From positions 268,362 to 332,361 of the forward strand of contig NW_013657670.1 of assembly GCF_000142905.1 (NCBI RefSeq): a stretch of DNA of 64,000 nucleotides. The letters are read 5' to 3'. Source of the stretch: Thecamonas trahens ATCC 50062 (taxonomy: Eukaryota; Apusozoa; Apusomonadida; Apusomonadidae). Within the stretch, counting starts at the first letter, position 1; each line of letters opens with the position of its first letter. Positions 19,914 through 29,640 of this stretch are shown here, piece after piece. Below the pieces are notes generated by a model, which did not search any database, was not told the origin of the DNA, and saw nothing but the letters and a program-made list of their open reading frames with translations. Position numbers and translations under genes: made by a program.

Positions 19914-20420
19914 TCATGGGCATGGCGAGGAGGCGGGCGTCGAGCACAATGCAGAGCCGGAGCTAGAGCTAGAGCTAGAGCTAGAGCTAGCGACGGACGG
20001 GGCTGCAGTTGGAAGCTCTGACGTCTGGTAGTCCCAGATGGGGTAGTAGTCCCAGGGCGGCGGCGCAGTCTGGTGGCCCTGCATCTGGAGCCACTCGCAC
20101 ATGGCGGTGGAGAACGGCTCAGAGGTGGGCGCAGCGCCAGTCCTTGCCCGAGTCGCCTTCTTCTTGGCCAGCGCAGCCTCTCGCAGCGACATCACCGTCT
20201 CAGCCAGCGCTGTCATGCTGGTGTCCGTCTCGGCCGACGACGCCGACGAACTCCGAGCTGCGACGGCGATGCCCGTAGCCCGAGCGTCCGCAGCCCGAGC
20301 GTCCGCAGCCCGAGCGTTCGCACCGGGGCCTGGACCCGGGCCCGCGTCGGGGCTAGCACCCCCGCTCGCGCCATACCCGTCGTTGACCTCCTCGGTCTGG
20401 TATGGAGCGAGCCAGTTCAT
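19914..20420 (-). CDS. Uncharacterised 168-residue ORF or 3' exon of the upstream gene
   Basis: Codon use looks real (mostly C or G at third positions). The ATG at 20420 is in a good context (CACGCCACC before it). The product has a Gly/Pro/Ala-rich start, repeated ARAAD units, a short helical Ala/Lys segment (LREAALAKKKATRAR), an aromatic PPPWDYYPIWDY stretch and a Ser homopolymer. No domain is recognised. It starts only 40 bases after the stop of the next ORF upstream, and a GTGAGT donor overlaps that stop. The two may therefore be exons of one gene, but no acceptor gave a clean in-frame join. Confidence 0.45.
   Translation of the reverse strand: MNWLAPYQTEEVNDGYGASGGASPDAGPGPGPGANARAADARAADARATGIAVAARSSSASSAETDTSMTALAETVMSLREAALAKKKATRARTGAAPTSEPFSTAMCEWLQMQGHQTAPPPWDYYPIWDYQTSELPTAAPSVASSSSSSSSSSGSALCSTPASSPCP
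19961..19991. repeat. Hexanucleotide repeat (GAGCTA)n
   Basis: Five tandem copies. On the minus strand it encodes the Ser run near the end of the 168-residue ORF. Confidence 0.9.
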
Positions 20421-20459
20421 GGTGGCGTGCTTGGGTCGAGTGGGGGGCGGAGCTTTAAC

Positions 20460-21782
20460 TCACCGACGCGGGCTGCGGACCGGCGGTGCCAGGCCGGGGT
20501 GGGCCAGCAGCTCGTTGATGACGCGGATGGCGCGGTACGAGGTCGAGGTGAGGAGAAGCCTGGCCGATTGGATCTTGCTCGTCGACGCCAGACCGTGCTC
20601 GAGGTACCAGCCCGAGTTCTGGACCATGGTCGAGGCGAACCAGGCGTGGAGCGCAAGCTCGATGTGAGGGAGGAGCGATTGCGAGGCGTCGGGCAAAGAC
20701 TCGGTCTCGGTCAGTAGCCAGAGCAGCGCGTCGTAGGTAGCGACATCGACAAGGGCGGCAGCCACGACGTGGGCATGGTCGCGGAGCCGGGCCCAGTAGT
20801 GGTGAAAGGCGACGTCGGACTCGGGCGAGCGCGCCACTCGCGCCCGCCATCGCTTGACCAGTGTGTGTAGGACTCGCTCGAGACGCAGCCGGAGCGTGCT
20901 CCACTGCCAGCTGACGTCGCAGATGTGGTGGGCCGATGCGAGACGCGCCGTCAGCGGCTGCGTCATGCGCCACGCCAGCGAGAGGCTCGCTACAACCGAG
21001 CCAGGCGCCATCCACTGGCTCGGCGCAGCCGCAGAGGCGCGGACAAGGTGTGCCAGCGCCGCAGCCTCGCCCGGCGGCATGCCGGTGAGGCCAAGCGCGA
21101 GATGTGCAACGAGTGTGCCTAGCGCCTGCAGCGGGCCGACAGCCACGTCAGGCGCCTCCCACGCCGCCTCGGCCGCTAGGCCCACCATTCGCTGTGCTGT
21201 CACCAGCCGCAGCGCCACTGCTTGCTGCGCACCAAGCTTGCGTGGGCTCTGCCGCTGCAGCGCTGTGCCCAGTGCGTATGTGGCCAGAATCCGGAGCGTG
21301 AGCCCAGCGTGGACTCTTGTCAGCGATGCTGACGCCGACGCCGCTCGGAGCACCGCACGGCCGACAACAATCGTCACCGCATCCGCCAGCGCACCGCCGA
21401 GCGCCAGCGCTGCCGCACTTGGCTCGGGCACTCCGCGCCAGGCATTGTCGGCCAAGTCGCCCATCGATCGCGCCGCATGCCACCCGATGCCGTCGTCGGC
21501 GGCTACAAGGACCGCGCCGTCAGCCTCGCCCACTGCCAGGCTCAGCGCCGCGCCACCGCCGACCGCCGCCAGCACCACCCGCCCCACAGCGGGCAGTGTG
21601 TGCGGCCTGGCTCCTGCGCCTGCACCTTGCGCGCCAACCGCGATCACAGCTGCCATCAACGAGTCAGGCTCGTCCTCGCCTGCGGCAGCCGAGGTGGTCG
21701 CAGCCGCAGCGGCCGCGGGCTGCAGCTGGTGCAGCAGCCGCAGTAGCCGAGTGCGGGCAGGCGGGAAAGCAGAGGAGGCCAT
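20460..21782 (-). CDS. Uncharacterised Ala-rich helical protein
   Basis: 440 residues from an ATG at 21782 (MASSAFPPART). The frame is open upstream, but that part looks non-coding. Strongly Ala/Leu-rich, mostly helical, with several weakly hydrophobic stretches (for example VGRVVLAAVGGGAALSLAVG). The C-terminal third is richer in Trp, His and Arg (ICDVSWQWSTLRLRLERVLHTLVKRW) and looks like a folded helical domain. I do not recognise the family. The frame ends at 20460 in a sequence containing GTGAGT, so the true 3' end may lie in a further exon. Confidence 0.6.
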   Translation of the reverse strand: MASSAFPPARTRLLRLLHQLQPAAAAAATTSAAAGEDEPDSLMAAVIAVGAQGAGAGARPHTLPAVGRVVLAAVGGGAALSLAVGEADGAVLVAADDGIGWHAARSMGDLADNAWRGVPEPSAAALALGGALADAVTIVVGRAVLRAASASASLTRVHAGLTLRILATYALGTALQRQSPRKLGAQQAVALRLVTAQRMVGLAAEAAWEAPDVAVGPLQALGTLVAHLALGLTGMPPGEAAALAHLVRASAAAPSQWMAPGSVVASLSLAWRMTQPLTARLASAHHICDVSWQWSTLRLRLERVLHTLVKRWRARVARSPESDVAFHHYWARLRDHAHVVAAALVDVATYDALLWLLTETESLPDASQSLLPHIELALHAWFASTMVQNSGWYLEHGLASTSKIQSARLLLTSTSYRAIRVINELLAHPGLAPPVRSPRR

Positions 21783-22583
21783 CGCATGCACGAGGGCAGA
21801 GGTGAGTGTCGTGGTGTGCGTGGGAGACTGAGTCTGGCTGCGGCTGCAGGAGTCGGTGCTGGCATCGTGCCAGGTGAGGGAAGGAGGAATGCAGGAACAC
21901 TGTTGCCACATCTGCAGCGCCCCTACATCGGAAGCATCGGGCTTTGGAACAGATGGTGCCTCGGCAAAGTGTTTCTAGATCCGGCAGAGAGGGGGCGAAA
22001 TCAGGGCGGTGTGGGCGCAGTTTGTCAGCATGCGTGGCTTGGCATGTGGCATGGCTTGCGATTGCTGGCATGAGGTGCAGCGCCCATCGTGACTATTGTA
22101 TTGTGTCCACGTGAAAGAATTGAAGGAGGCAACACAAAAAATACGTTCGTTCGTTCGTACAAACATGCGAACGAAGCATGCAAACAAACGAAATGAATGA
22201 AGGACAACCACGAGACCAAGTAAAGTCAACCAACGAATCAATGGAACGAATGAGAAGGTGACTTGCTACAAATCGGGTTGGGACGGACTGCAGTTGGGCG
22301 ACCGGTGGCAGTCCTTGTTTCGTCCTACCGCTCACTAGCATACTCTCGACTCGGTATGTGCAACGGAGGAAGGGGGTAAAGAGCGGGTGGTGCACGGGAG
22401 CGTGAGAGGGGGGGATGGGAATTGGGTGCTAGAGGGGGGGGGGGGGGGTGCAGGGACATGGTCACAACAGGTGTGTGCTCGTGGGCGGGGGCACAGGGGG
22501 AAGAAGGCTTTCACCTTCGTCTGCTGTAAGCCGCTCATCGCGAGCGCTGCTGTCAATTATTCCGAATTCGACGGTGGGCTACC
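21783..22583. other. Intergenic region with no supported gene
   Basis: Contains a short CGTT repeat (near 22144-22159), a lower-GC stretch around 22100-22260 and a G run at 22433-22448. No gene or RNA recognised. Confidence 0.5.
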
Positions 22584-22814
22584 CTAGTTGGTGCGGCTCG
22601 TGAGGCGGTAGCAGACGACAGAGGCTGAGGTACAGAGGCTGAGGATGGTGTCCTTGTATGCAGCTTGCTCTGTGTTCACTTGCCGGTCTGGATGCGGTGC
22701 TGCTGTACCCCCTGCCGCCATGGCCTCGCTCGCCTTCCGGCTGGTGGGCCAGGTTGTCATTTTTCGGTTGTTCCGCCCGAACGAGCCGGCGAGTCCCCTC
22801 TTGCGGGCGCACAT
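22584..22814 (-). CDS. Possible small protein (76 residues), low support
   Basis: An ATG at 22814 opens a frame to the TAG at 22584 with mostly C/G third positions. The product is basic at the start (MCARKRGLAGSFGRNNRK) and has a weakly hydrophobic end (DTILSLCTSASVVCY). A GTGAGT donor upstream (near 22890) and a pyrimidine-rich run before the ATG would fit an intron in the leader. The opposite strand also has an open frame here with similar codon bias (MASLAFRLVGQVV...), so the strand is not certain. No family is recognised. Confidence 0.3.
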   Translation of the reverse strand: MCARKRGLAGSFGRNNRKMTTWPTSRKASEAMAAGGTAAPHPDRQVNTEQAAYKDTILSLCTSASVVCYRLTSRTN

Positions 22815-22988
22815 GACCTCGACGGGTGTGGACGGAGGGGTGGTGGGGGGGAGGGGGGGAGGGGGGATAGGTAGGCGATGGCGGTGCAACTCACATTTGC
22901 GAGCGGGGCGGTAATGTGTGACTGGCGGCTGGCTACGACGACGGCGACGACGATGCGGTGGGGGTAACTGATGTGCGTAGTGCCCAAC

Positions 22989-23270
22989 ATGGCTGACAAC
23001 GAGCCGGATCTTTCCAAGATGACGGACGAGGAGAAGGCATTCTACCAGAAGTACGGCAAGATGCCGCCCAAGGCTACCGAGAAGTTCCGCCGCGCCCGCG
23101 GCGGCAAGCGCATTTTCGACTCGGCTGACTACTCGATGCAGATGGCTGGCGTTAAGGGCAAGATCGGTGGCGGCGGCCTGCTGCGCAAGAAGATGACGCT
23201 GCCGGCTGGTGCCGCGGCGTCGGGCGCCAACGCCACCACGCCCACAGGAGACGCGGGCGAGGACGAGTAG
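22989..23270 (+). CDS. Endosulfine/ARPP19 (Igo) family PP2A-B55 inhibitor
   Basis: 93 residues from the ATG at 22989; an ATG 18 bases upstream is also in frame but less likely. It has the family's acidic helical start (MTDEEKAFYQKYGKMP), a basic linker and the core motif, here RIFDSADYSMQ instead of the usual FDSGDY. In yeast and animals, Greatwall/Rim15 phosphorylates the serine in this motif; the phospho-protein then blocks PP2A-B55 and supports mitotic entry or quiescence. The Gly-to-Ala change next to the site is unusual. The size is right for the family, and it is a single exon. Confidence 0.82.
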   Translation: MADNEPDLSKMTDEEKAFYQKYGKMPPKATEKFRRARGGKRIFDSADYSMQMAGVKGKIGGGGLLRKKMTLPAGAAASGANATTPTGDAGEDE

Positions 23271-23529
23271 TGTGGCGGTGCAAGTTGCCCGGCCCCGTGA
23301 GCAAGTGAATACATCGTGAGAACGAGTCCTAGTTGTTTCCTATGTACCAGGCCTTGGAAGCAGTGAGTCCACTTGGGGCAAAAGGCCATGCGTTGCTCGC
23401 TTCCCCTCGACTTCTGCACCTGAACCTGGCCATCATTCTTGCCCTTACTCACGACTCTCCGGTCCATGTAGTTTGGTCCGGCTTCGTCGAGCTGGGGCGC
23501 ACACACATACACATAGTATCATGCGACGA

Positions 23530-23566
<37 letters not shown>

Positions 23567-24273
23567 TGTATTGTATTCATTAACGGCACTGCAACGCGGG
23601 GAGAGGGAGGGAGGGGAAGCAAGAGGGAGGGAGAAGACGGGCAGGGCGGGGCATGACGAGGTCTGCGACGGGCAGTACTGAGCGGGTACGGGAAAATCGA
23701 TCGGGAAGAGGGCGTTAGAAGCTCTGCGGGAAAGAACTCTTCGGCGTGGATGGGGCTCTGTGGCGTGGATGGGTGAGGAGGAGTTAGTGAGAGGAGAAGG
23801 GAAGGAAGGGAAGGGAAGGGGAAAGTTGTAGGCAGAGTGAGCAAAGGAGATGATGTACCACACCCGTATAAAGCGTCCAACATTAACGATGGAGCAGGAA
23901 GTAGCGTGGGTTCTTCTGCCAGTCCCCTCTTGCGAGGCGCGAGCAACAATGGATGCAAGCGGCAATGGGCGGGGGCTGGGTAGGAGCAGGGGTAGGGAAG
24001 GAGGAGGGCTTGGCCTGGAGCAGGGGCCCCAGGCTTCAGCGTTGTCGAGAGAGGAGGTGCAAGGGCAAGTTGAAATATTGGATGCTGGTTGGTCGACCAC
24101 TTTGTCTGCGTGTGTGTCCGTCACATGGGCTTGGCTATCTGCGCTCTGCCACAGCCCTGCATCCGCATCATCCCGGCGGCAGCAACGCTTGTTGGGAGAG
24201 TGCTTGGAACCGATGTGTAGGTGAATGCGGGTCGATTGTCATTTACACAGATGAAGGGTCCATGACAAGGGTA
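23271..24273. other. Intergenic region with CA microsatellite
   Basis: One kilobase between the endosulfine gene and the 3' end of the MYND-FKBP gene. It holds a (CA)n run (23529-23562) and purine-rich GGGA-type stretches. The open frames are low-complexity and not convincing. Confidence 0.5.
23529..23562. repeat. (CA)n microsatellite
   Basis: About 16 CA units in a row, seen directly. Confidence 0.95.
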
Positions 24274-24774
24274 CTAGGCCTCCTGCTCGAGGACCTCGAC
24301 GTCGAAGATGAGGAACGAGTTGGGCGGGATGACCGGGGGATGGCCGCCGGGGCCGTAGGCGTAGTCGGGCGAGGCGTAGAGGAGAGCGCGCTCGCCGATG
24401 CGCATGGTGGCGACGCCTTCGTCCCAGGCCGAGATGACGCGGCCTGCGCCGAGCGGGAAGCGGAAGGGCCGGCCCTTGTCGCGGGACGAGTCGAACTTAT
24501 CGCCATTGGTCAGGGTGCCGGTGTAGTGGACGACGACCTCTTTGCCCTGGGTGGCTAGCGGAGCGTCTTCGGGTGCTTCCGTGGTGATCTCCTTGAAGAA
24601 CCCGTTCTTGGCCGCCTTCTTCAACGCCTTGCACAACTTCTTGTGGTTGTTCTCTTTCCAGTCCTTGCCCTGGCACTCGGCGCCACAGTAGAGCACTCCC
24701 TTGCAACCAGCGCACTGCTGGAGCTCCGTCTCCTCAGTCCCACAGTTCTGGCAGCGGATCGGTCCCGACGACAT
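24274..24774 (-). CDS. MYND zinc finger - FKBP-type prolyl isomerase fusion
   Basis: 166 residues, single exon. Residues 8-48 form a MYND zinc finger: CQNCG, CAGCKG, YCGAEC and HKKLC supply the metal ligands in the usual spacing. Residues 75-164 are a complete FKBP domain: VVHYTGTLTNGDKFDSS, FRFPLGAGRVISAWDEGV, YAYGPGGHPP and FLIFDVEVLE keep the aromatic and Asp residues of the FK506/peptide pocket. FKBPs catalyse cis-trans isomerisation of Xaa-Pro bonds, and MYND fingers bind Pro-rich peptides, so the fusion makes sense as an adaptor-targeted isomerase; that is inference. The absence of a signal peptide suggests a cytosolic or nuclear protein. It is divergent from the HEAT-repeat gene. Confidence 0.92.
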   Translation of the reverse strand: MSSGPIRCQNCGTEETELQQCAGCKGVLYCGAECQGKDWKENNHKKLCKALKKAAKNGFFKEITTEAPEDAPLATQGKEVVVHYTGTLTNGDKFDSSRDKGRPFRFPLGAGRVISAWDEGVATMRIGERALLYASPDYAYGPGGHPPVIPPNSFLIFDVEVLEQEA

Positions 24775-25225
24775 TCTTCTTACTTTCTCTCAACACGTAC
24801 GTCAAGTGTGTCTGTGTCTCTGTCGCTGCCTGCCGCTCCCCACCCTCCCCCTCGAGCTCGTACTCACAACACACGCCACCCGCCCACAAACTGCCATCAC
24901 ACCCTTCATCTCAATAGAGGAGAACTTTCATCGATCCCGTCCCGCAATCAGTCCACATCTGCATTCTCTTCCCCAACCCCTGCATCGCCGGCCTTCATTT
25001 CCCCCTCTCCCCTCGCTCCCGCTCATCAGCCGCTCATCGGCCATATCACCCGCTCGCTGTCTTGGCGCCGACAGCCGGTTGGCGCCACTGCACGACCCCC
25101 GCCAACCGCCAACCGCCACCACCTCTGCCGGCACACCCACCTCTCCCCGCTGCTGCCACCACCACCACTACTACTACTACTCCAACCACCACCACCACCA
25201 CCCCCGACCGGAGATATAGAGAGCC
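24775..25225. other. Divergent promoter region (MYND-FKBP / HEAT gene)
   Basis: 450 bases, pyrimidine-rich on the plus strand, with an ACC/ACT trinucleotide run (25158-25202) just before the HEAT gene start. No other feature supported. Confidence 0.5.
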
Positions 25226-28200
25226 ATGGCAGCCAATGTGCTCCCGCTCCTCGGCTCGTCAACCTATGCCCATCGGAGCCATCATACACCGGTCCTCGCC
25301 CCGCTCGCAGCGGCGGCGACAGCGGAAGACGGAGAGTCCGCCAGCCCGGTCTTCGGCTCACAGCATCCTTGTCGTGACGCAGAGGCCAACGCACCACCAT
25401 CGGTGTCCAAGTGGTCACGCCGCGTCCTCGCCGAAGACAACACCAATCGTGTCTACTTTGACGGGGTAGAGTACACCGGGGCATACCAGCCGGTCTTTGA
25501 CACCTCAGCCGATCTGCACGCACCCACCGTCTCGGTCGCCTTGCGCACCAGCCATCACCCAGACGCTGGCCTCTCGCCAATCTCCTCGCGCCTTGCCTCT
25601 ACTAACGACACCATCCGCGCTCTGCTTGACCGCTCAAACTCGCTCCTTCAGCGCTCGCCGCCGTCTGGTCGCGTCATGAGCTCCGACCACATCTACCAGC
25701 CCGGCGAGTCGTTCAACCTAGGTCCGCTCGCCGACGCCAGTGCCGTCGTCCCCCCAGCGCTTGCCCCGTCGTTGCAGCGGCAGACAAGTCCTAATGATGA
25801 TGCCGACGTCGCCGACGATGGCGACGACGCACGAGCGCTCGACATCCGCCCGGCTCCGATCGTCACCGTCGCCGACACCAGCGAGATCGAACGTGATGCC
25901 ACCGCCAGTCCTCCGCAGCGCCCGCTCGATACCACCGAGTCCCGCATCCAAGCCACGCTCGATGCGGCGCTGACCAGCGCGCGTTCTACCCAGCCACAGC
26001 AGGACCCCGACGCGACGCTGCTAGACGAATCCAGCTTTGCCGACGGCAACGAGTCGATGGCCCAGGTCGCGCTCAACGAGTCGGTCGCTCGCCTCAAGTC
26101 GGCCGAGGCCCGCGTCGAGGCACTGCTTGCCAAGCGTCGCGCTGAGCGCGCCCGGGCAGGCGCCAGCGGACCCAACGCCCTCGTACCGCGCTCGGCTGCA
26201 CGTACCACCGCCGCCAACGACCTAGCCATGACTCACTCGCAGTGGTCTGAGCTCGACGTCCTCGAGCCGGCCTCGGACTTTCCCCAGCCCGACCACTACC
26301 TTTCGGCTCGTGCCGCATACCTCATCGATCCTAATGCGCCCTCACACCGCGCCTCGCCGCTCGCCACCCTTCAGGAGACCTCGCTGGGCGCCTGCATTCG
26401 CTCCGAGGACCGCGACTACAACGCTGCCGGTGACCCTCACAACGTCTCCGGTGCCGCCCATGACGCGGGCGAAGCCTCGTTTGTCTTTCCTGCCCATCCA
26501 GCCTCGTCCTCGTTCGCCCGCTCGGTCCCCACCGCCGCGCCTGCCTCGATCGGCTTTATCCGCGACGTCTTTGACCCGGCGTTTGAGCCCGCAGACTCAG
26601 CGCCGCATGCCGCTGCACGCACTACCATCGCTAATCTCTCGCACACTCTCTCGCCGTCGTCTGAAAACATGCCGCCGTGCGGGCCCGGAAACGTCTCGTT
26701 TGCCGCCTCGCCCTCGCGCGTCACCACGTTTGACGTCTCCGCTCCGCCGTCAGCCATCAAGGCCTCGGCCTCTGTGCTACATGAGCGCGCGGCATCGGCC
26801 GCGCTCGACGAGTCCGAGCTTGATGGGCCTGAACTCGACAACCCGTCTCAGGCGCTCTCGCTAGGCGCGCTCTCATCCGAGTGCTCTGATGAGGACGCCA
26901 TCGAAGAGGACGCCATCCCGCCGCCAGAGACCGAGCTGCCACCAACCCAGCTCGCACTCTACTATCTCGAGTACGTCGCTCACAAGCGCCGGCCAGTCCG
27001 CGCCCTTGCCATGGAGCATGTGCTGGACGTGGTGACTCGGACCAAGCCCTCGTTCACCGAGCATGTCCATGCCGCCAACTCGGCCGAGTTTGCCTCGTTT
27101 GCGCTCGAGCGCATCGTGCAGTGCATCATCAACAACCTCGAGCGGTTCGAGGTCGACGGCGGCTCGTCGCTCAACTACTCGGCCGCCCAGATCCTGCTTG
27201 TTTTAGGGGCACCGTACATTGACCCCGCCCTGCCGGTTCTCCAAGTCATGCTCCGCAACCCGCTGCTCAACCTCGCCACCCATGAGATGGTCGTCAATGC
27301 GCTCCTGGCTGCAGGCTCTGCAGGCATCACTGCGCTCATGGAGCTCGCCCAGGACGAGGGCTTTACCGGCAACGCTCGCCTCCTCCTCAACGCGCTCGCC
27401 GCACACGGCCCCATCCGCACCCATGTCGTCGTCCCGGAGCTCATCCGCATGGTCGCAACCGGCCCGACCTCATCGCGCGCCGTCGCCGTCCTAGCCCTCT
27501 CCAAGATGCTCGACGCCGCCGCGCCGGCCATCCCGGTCCTCCGCAACGCCCTCCTCTCTGGCTCGGTCGACCGCTATCTCGTGGTCCAGGCCCTGCGGAC
27601 CGCCGGCGACGACGGCGAAGCCGTGCTCATCGAGCTCCTGGCCACCGCCCGCAACGCCGCTGTTCGCGCTGCCGCCGTCCGCGGCCTCGGCCTCCCGCGC
27701 TTCCACATGGCCAGCGATGCCCGCCTCGTCGCCCGTGCCACCTCGCTCCACGTATGCGTTGAGGCCGACCTGGCCTCTGCCGCCACACACGCCCCGCACG
27801 ATCCACACTACGTCTACCTTCTCCCGCCAGACGCCTCGGCTACCACAACCGTCCGCGCCGACGGCAACGAGCTCCCTACCGACGCCGAGGAGCGCCTCGT
27901 CGTTGACGCCCGCGAATTGGTCTCTTCCATTCGCCGCGCCCTTGTCCGCGGCGTGTTTGATGATCCCAAGCCGTCGGCCGACTCGGCTCGCGCCGCCGCC
28001 CAACTCACCATCGACGCCCACGCTGCCGCCGCCGCTGACGCCGCAGCAGCAGCAGCGTCTCCGTCGGTTTCAGGCACTGTCGAGCCGTTTGTGCGCGAGG
28101 AGCACACCGAAGCCGCTCTCGTCGCCATCGGGCACGGCCTCTGCGATGTTGACGCCGGCGTTCGCATCGCCGCCCTCGCCGCCCTCGCCACCGTCGGCAT

Positions 28201-29199
28201 GCCCGTTGCCTCGCCGCTACTCGCCAACCTGCAGGCTCTGCTCAACGACGAGGCCAAGGCCGTCCGCGAAGCCGCCGCAAACACCGTCGGCAGTCTCGCT
28301 CCCGGCTACACTGCCGCTGCGCACCTCATTCCTTTCCTCACCCACCTGCTCCGCGACGAGTTCTGGAAGGTGCGTTACTCGGCTGCCAAGGCGCTTGGCA
28401 AGCTCGGCACTGCTGCCGAGCCGGCGCTCCCGATCCTCCGCGACGTCCTTGTTGCAGGTACCGTCACCCGCAACCTCGCCGCCGCCGCCATGGCCCGCAT
28501 CGGCGACATTGGAGTCGCCCACCTTCGCGAGCTGTTTTGTACCAGAACATGCCCAACACTCAGGTCCGCATCGCCGCGGCTTACGGCCTCCGCAACATGC
28601 CACTCACTTCCGAGTCGGTCGACTATGCTGTCCGCGACATGTTTGTGGCCGGCAAAGATCCTATGCCACTTGTCCGTTGCGTCGTCCTCGAGTCGCTCGC
28701 CCTCCTTGGCGCCGCCTCGGACGACATGATTCCCTACCTCACCGCCAAGTCGCTCGTCCCGTTCCTCTTCACTTTCCTCAACGATGACGCTGCTGATGTC
28801 CGCCGCAAGGCCGCTCACGCCCTCGCGGACTACGGTCCGCAGGGCGAGCTCTTGCTCATCGAGGGCGTGCTCAAGGACCCGCATCCTCGTGTCCGCTCGG
28901 CAGCTGCCTACGGGCTCGGCATCCTCGGCGCCCAGTCCACTCGCACTCTCCTCCTCGCTCTCAACGACCCCGCCCCGGCCGTCATCCGCTCCGCCTCCCG
29001 CGCCCTCCTCGCCATCGGCCTTCAGCCTATTGTTGCCACTCTTGCCCAGCGCCCGCCATCGCAGCGCGACTCGGTTGCCGTCTCAGCCCGCGACGTCATC
29101 GCCCAGGACCGCGACCGTCCACTGCCCTCGGCTGTCGTCAACCTCCTCGATGCCATCGCATCCCACCTCGATCGCGTGCATACGTCGCAACCATGGTAG
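25226..29199 (+). CDS. Large HEAT-repeat protein with one frame break
   Basis: Start at 25226 (MAANVLPLLGSS). The first 570 residues are low-complexity, with one short helical acidic segment (NESVARLKSAEARVEALLAKRRAERARAG). From about residue 575 to the end there are HEAT-type helical repeats with typical spacing, for example VRIAALAALATVGMPVASPLL, VRYSAAKALGKLGTAAEPALP and VRSAAAYGLGILGAQSTRTLL. The frame breaks at the T run 28535-28538, in the middle of a repeat. The other frame continues the same repeat without loss and ends at 29199. One extra T would restore one protein of about 1,324 residues. HEAT arrays act as protein-binding scaffolds. I cannot name the orthologue. Confidence 0.75.
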
Positions 29200-29640
29200 C
29201 ACGATTGTCACATCTTGCTCACAGCAAACTTCTCCTCCTCATACTCATTGCGTTTTGGCCTGGTGTGGTCCTGCACGTGGTTTCCCTCCGCTGTTGCCGA
29301 TCGAGGCTTCAGGTAGTCACCAGCACGAGCGCCGCCCACTTCCGCCATTTCAGTCCGCCGAACGGCGCGCCATCACTCCACCCACCCACCCGCAGCGCTC
29401 CCTCCCCCCAACCTCCGGATGGCGTCGACCCCACCACGGCCAGGACCCGGAGATCCAGGTCAAGCTGGGCTAGCTGGAGCTACTCATGCTGGTACGCAGA
29501 CAGTAGAGCCTTCTTCGCATACACTATCCCCCCTCTGTCCGCCTTTTGTCCTCCTGCGCCGCCTGTGGCCATTGGCGCGCGAATGATTTGCAACTTTTCA
29601 AACTGCCGCACGACAACGGGTCGGTGGGCGAAGTCGCGCC
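29200..29640. other. Intergenic region before the coiled-coil gene
   Basis: 440 bases with no convincing gene. It may contain the first non-coding or short coding exon of the next gene, whose start is uncertain. Confidence 0.4.

Noticed and set aside
23850-24224. Open frame in the spacer after the endosulfine gene
   Set aside because: Low-complexity, poor codon bias and no recognisable domain.
28530-28545. Programmed -1 frameshift site in the HEAT gene (TTTTG)
   Set aside because: No classic XXXYYYZ heptamer or downstream structure; intact genes in the window have similar T runs in frame; other frame breaks show the same missing-base pattern, so sequence error is simpler.
28457-28546. Intron bridging the HEAT frame break (GTACCG ... 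GTACCAG)
   Set aside because: The phases do not match, and it would delete a well-formed HEAT helix pair.
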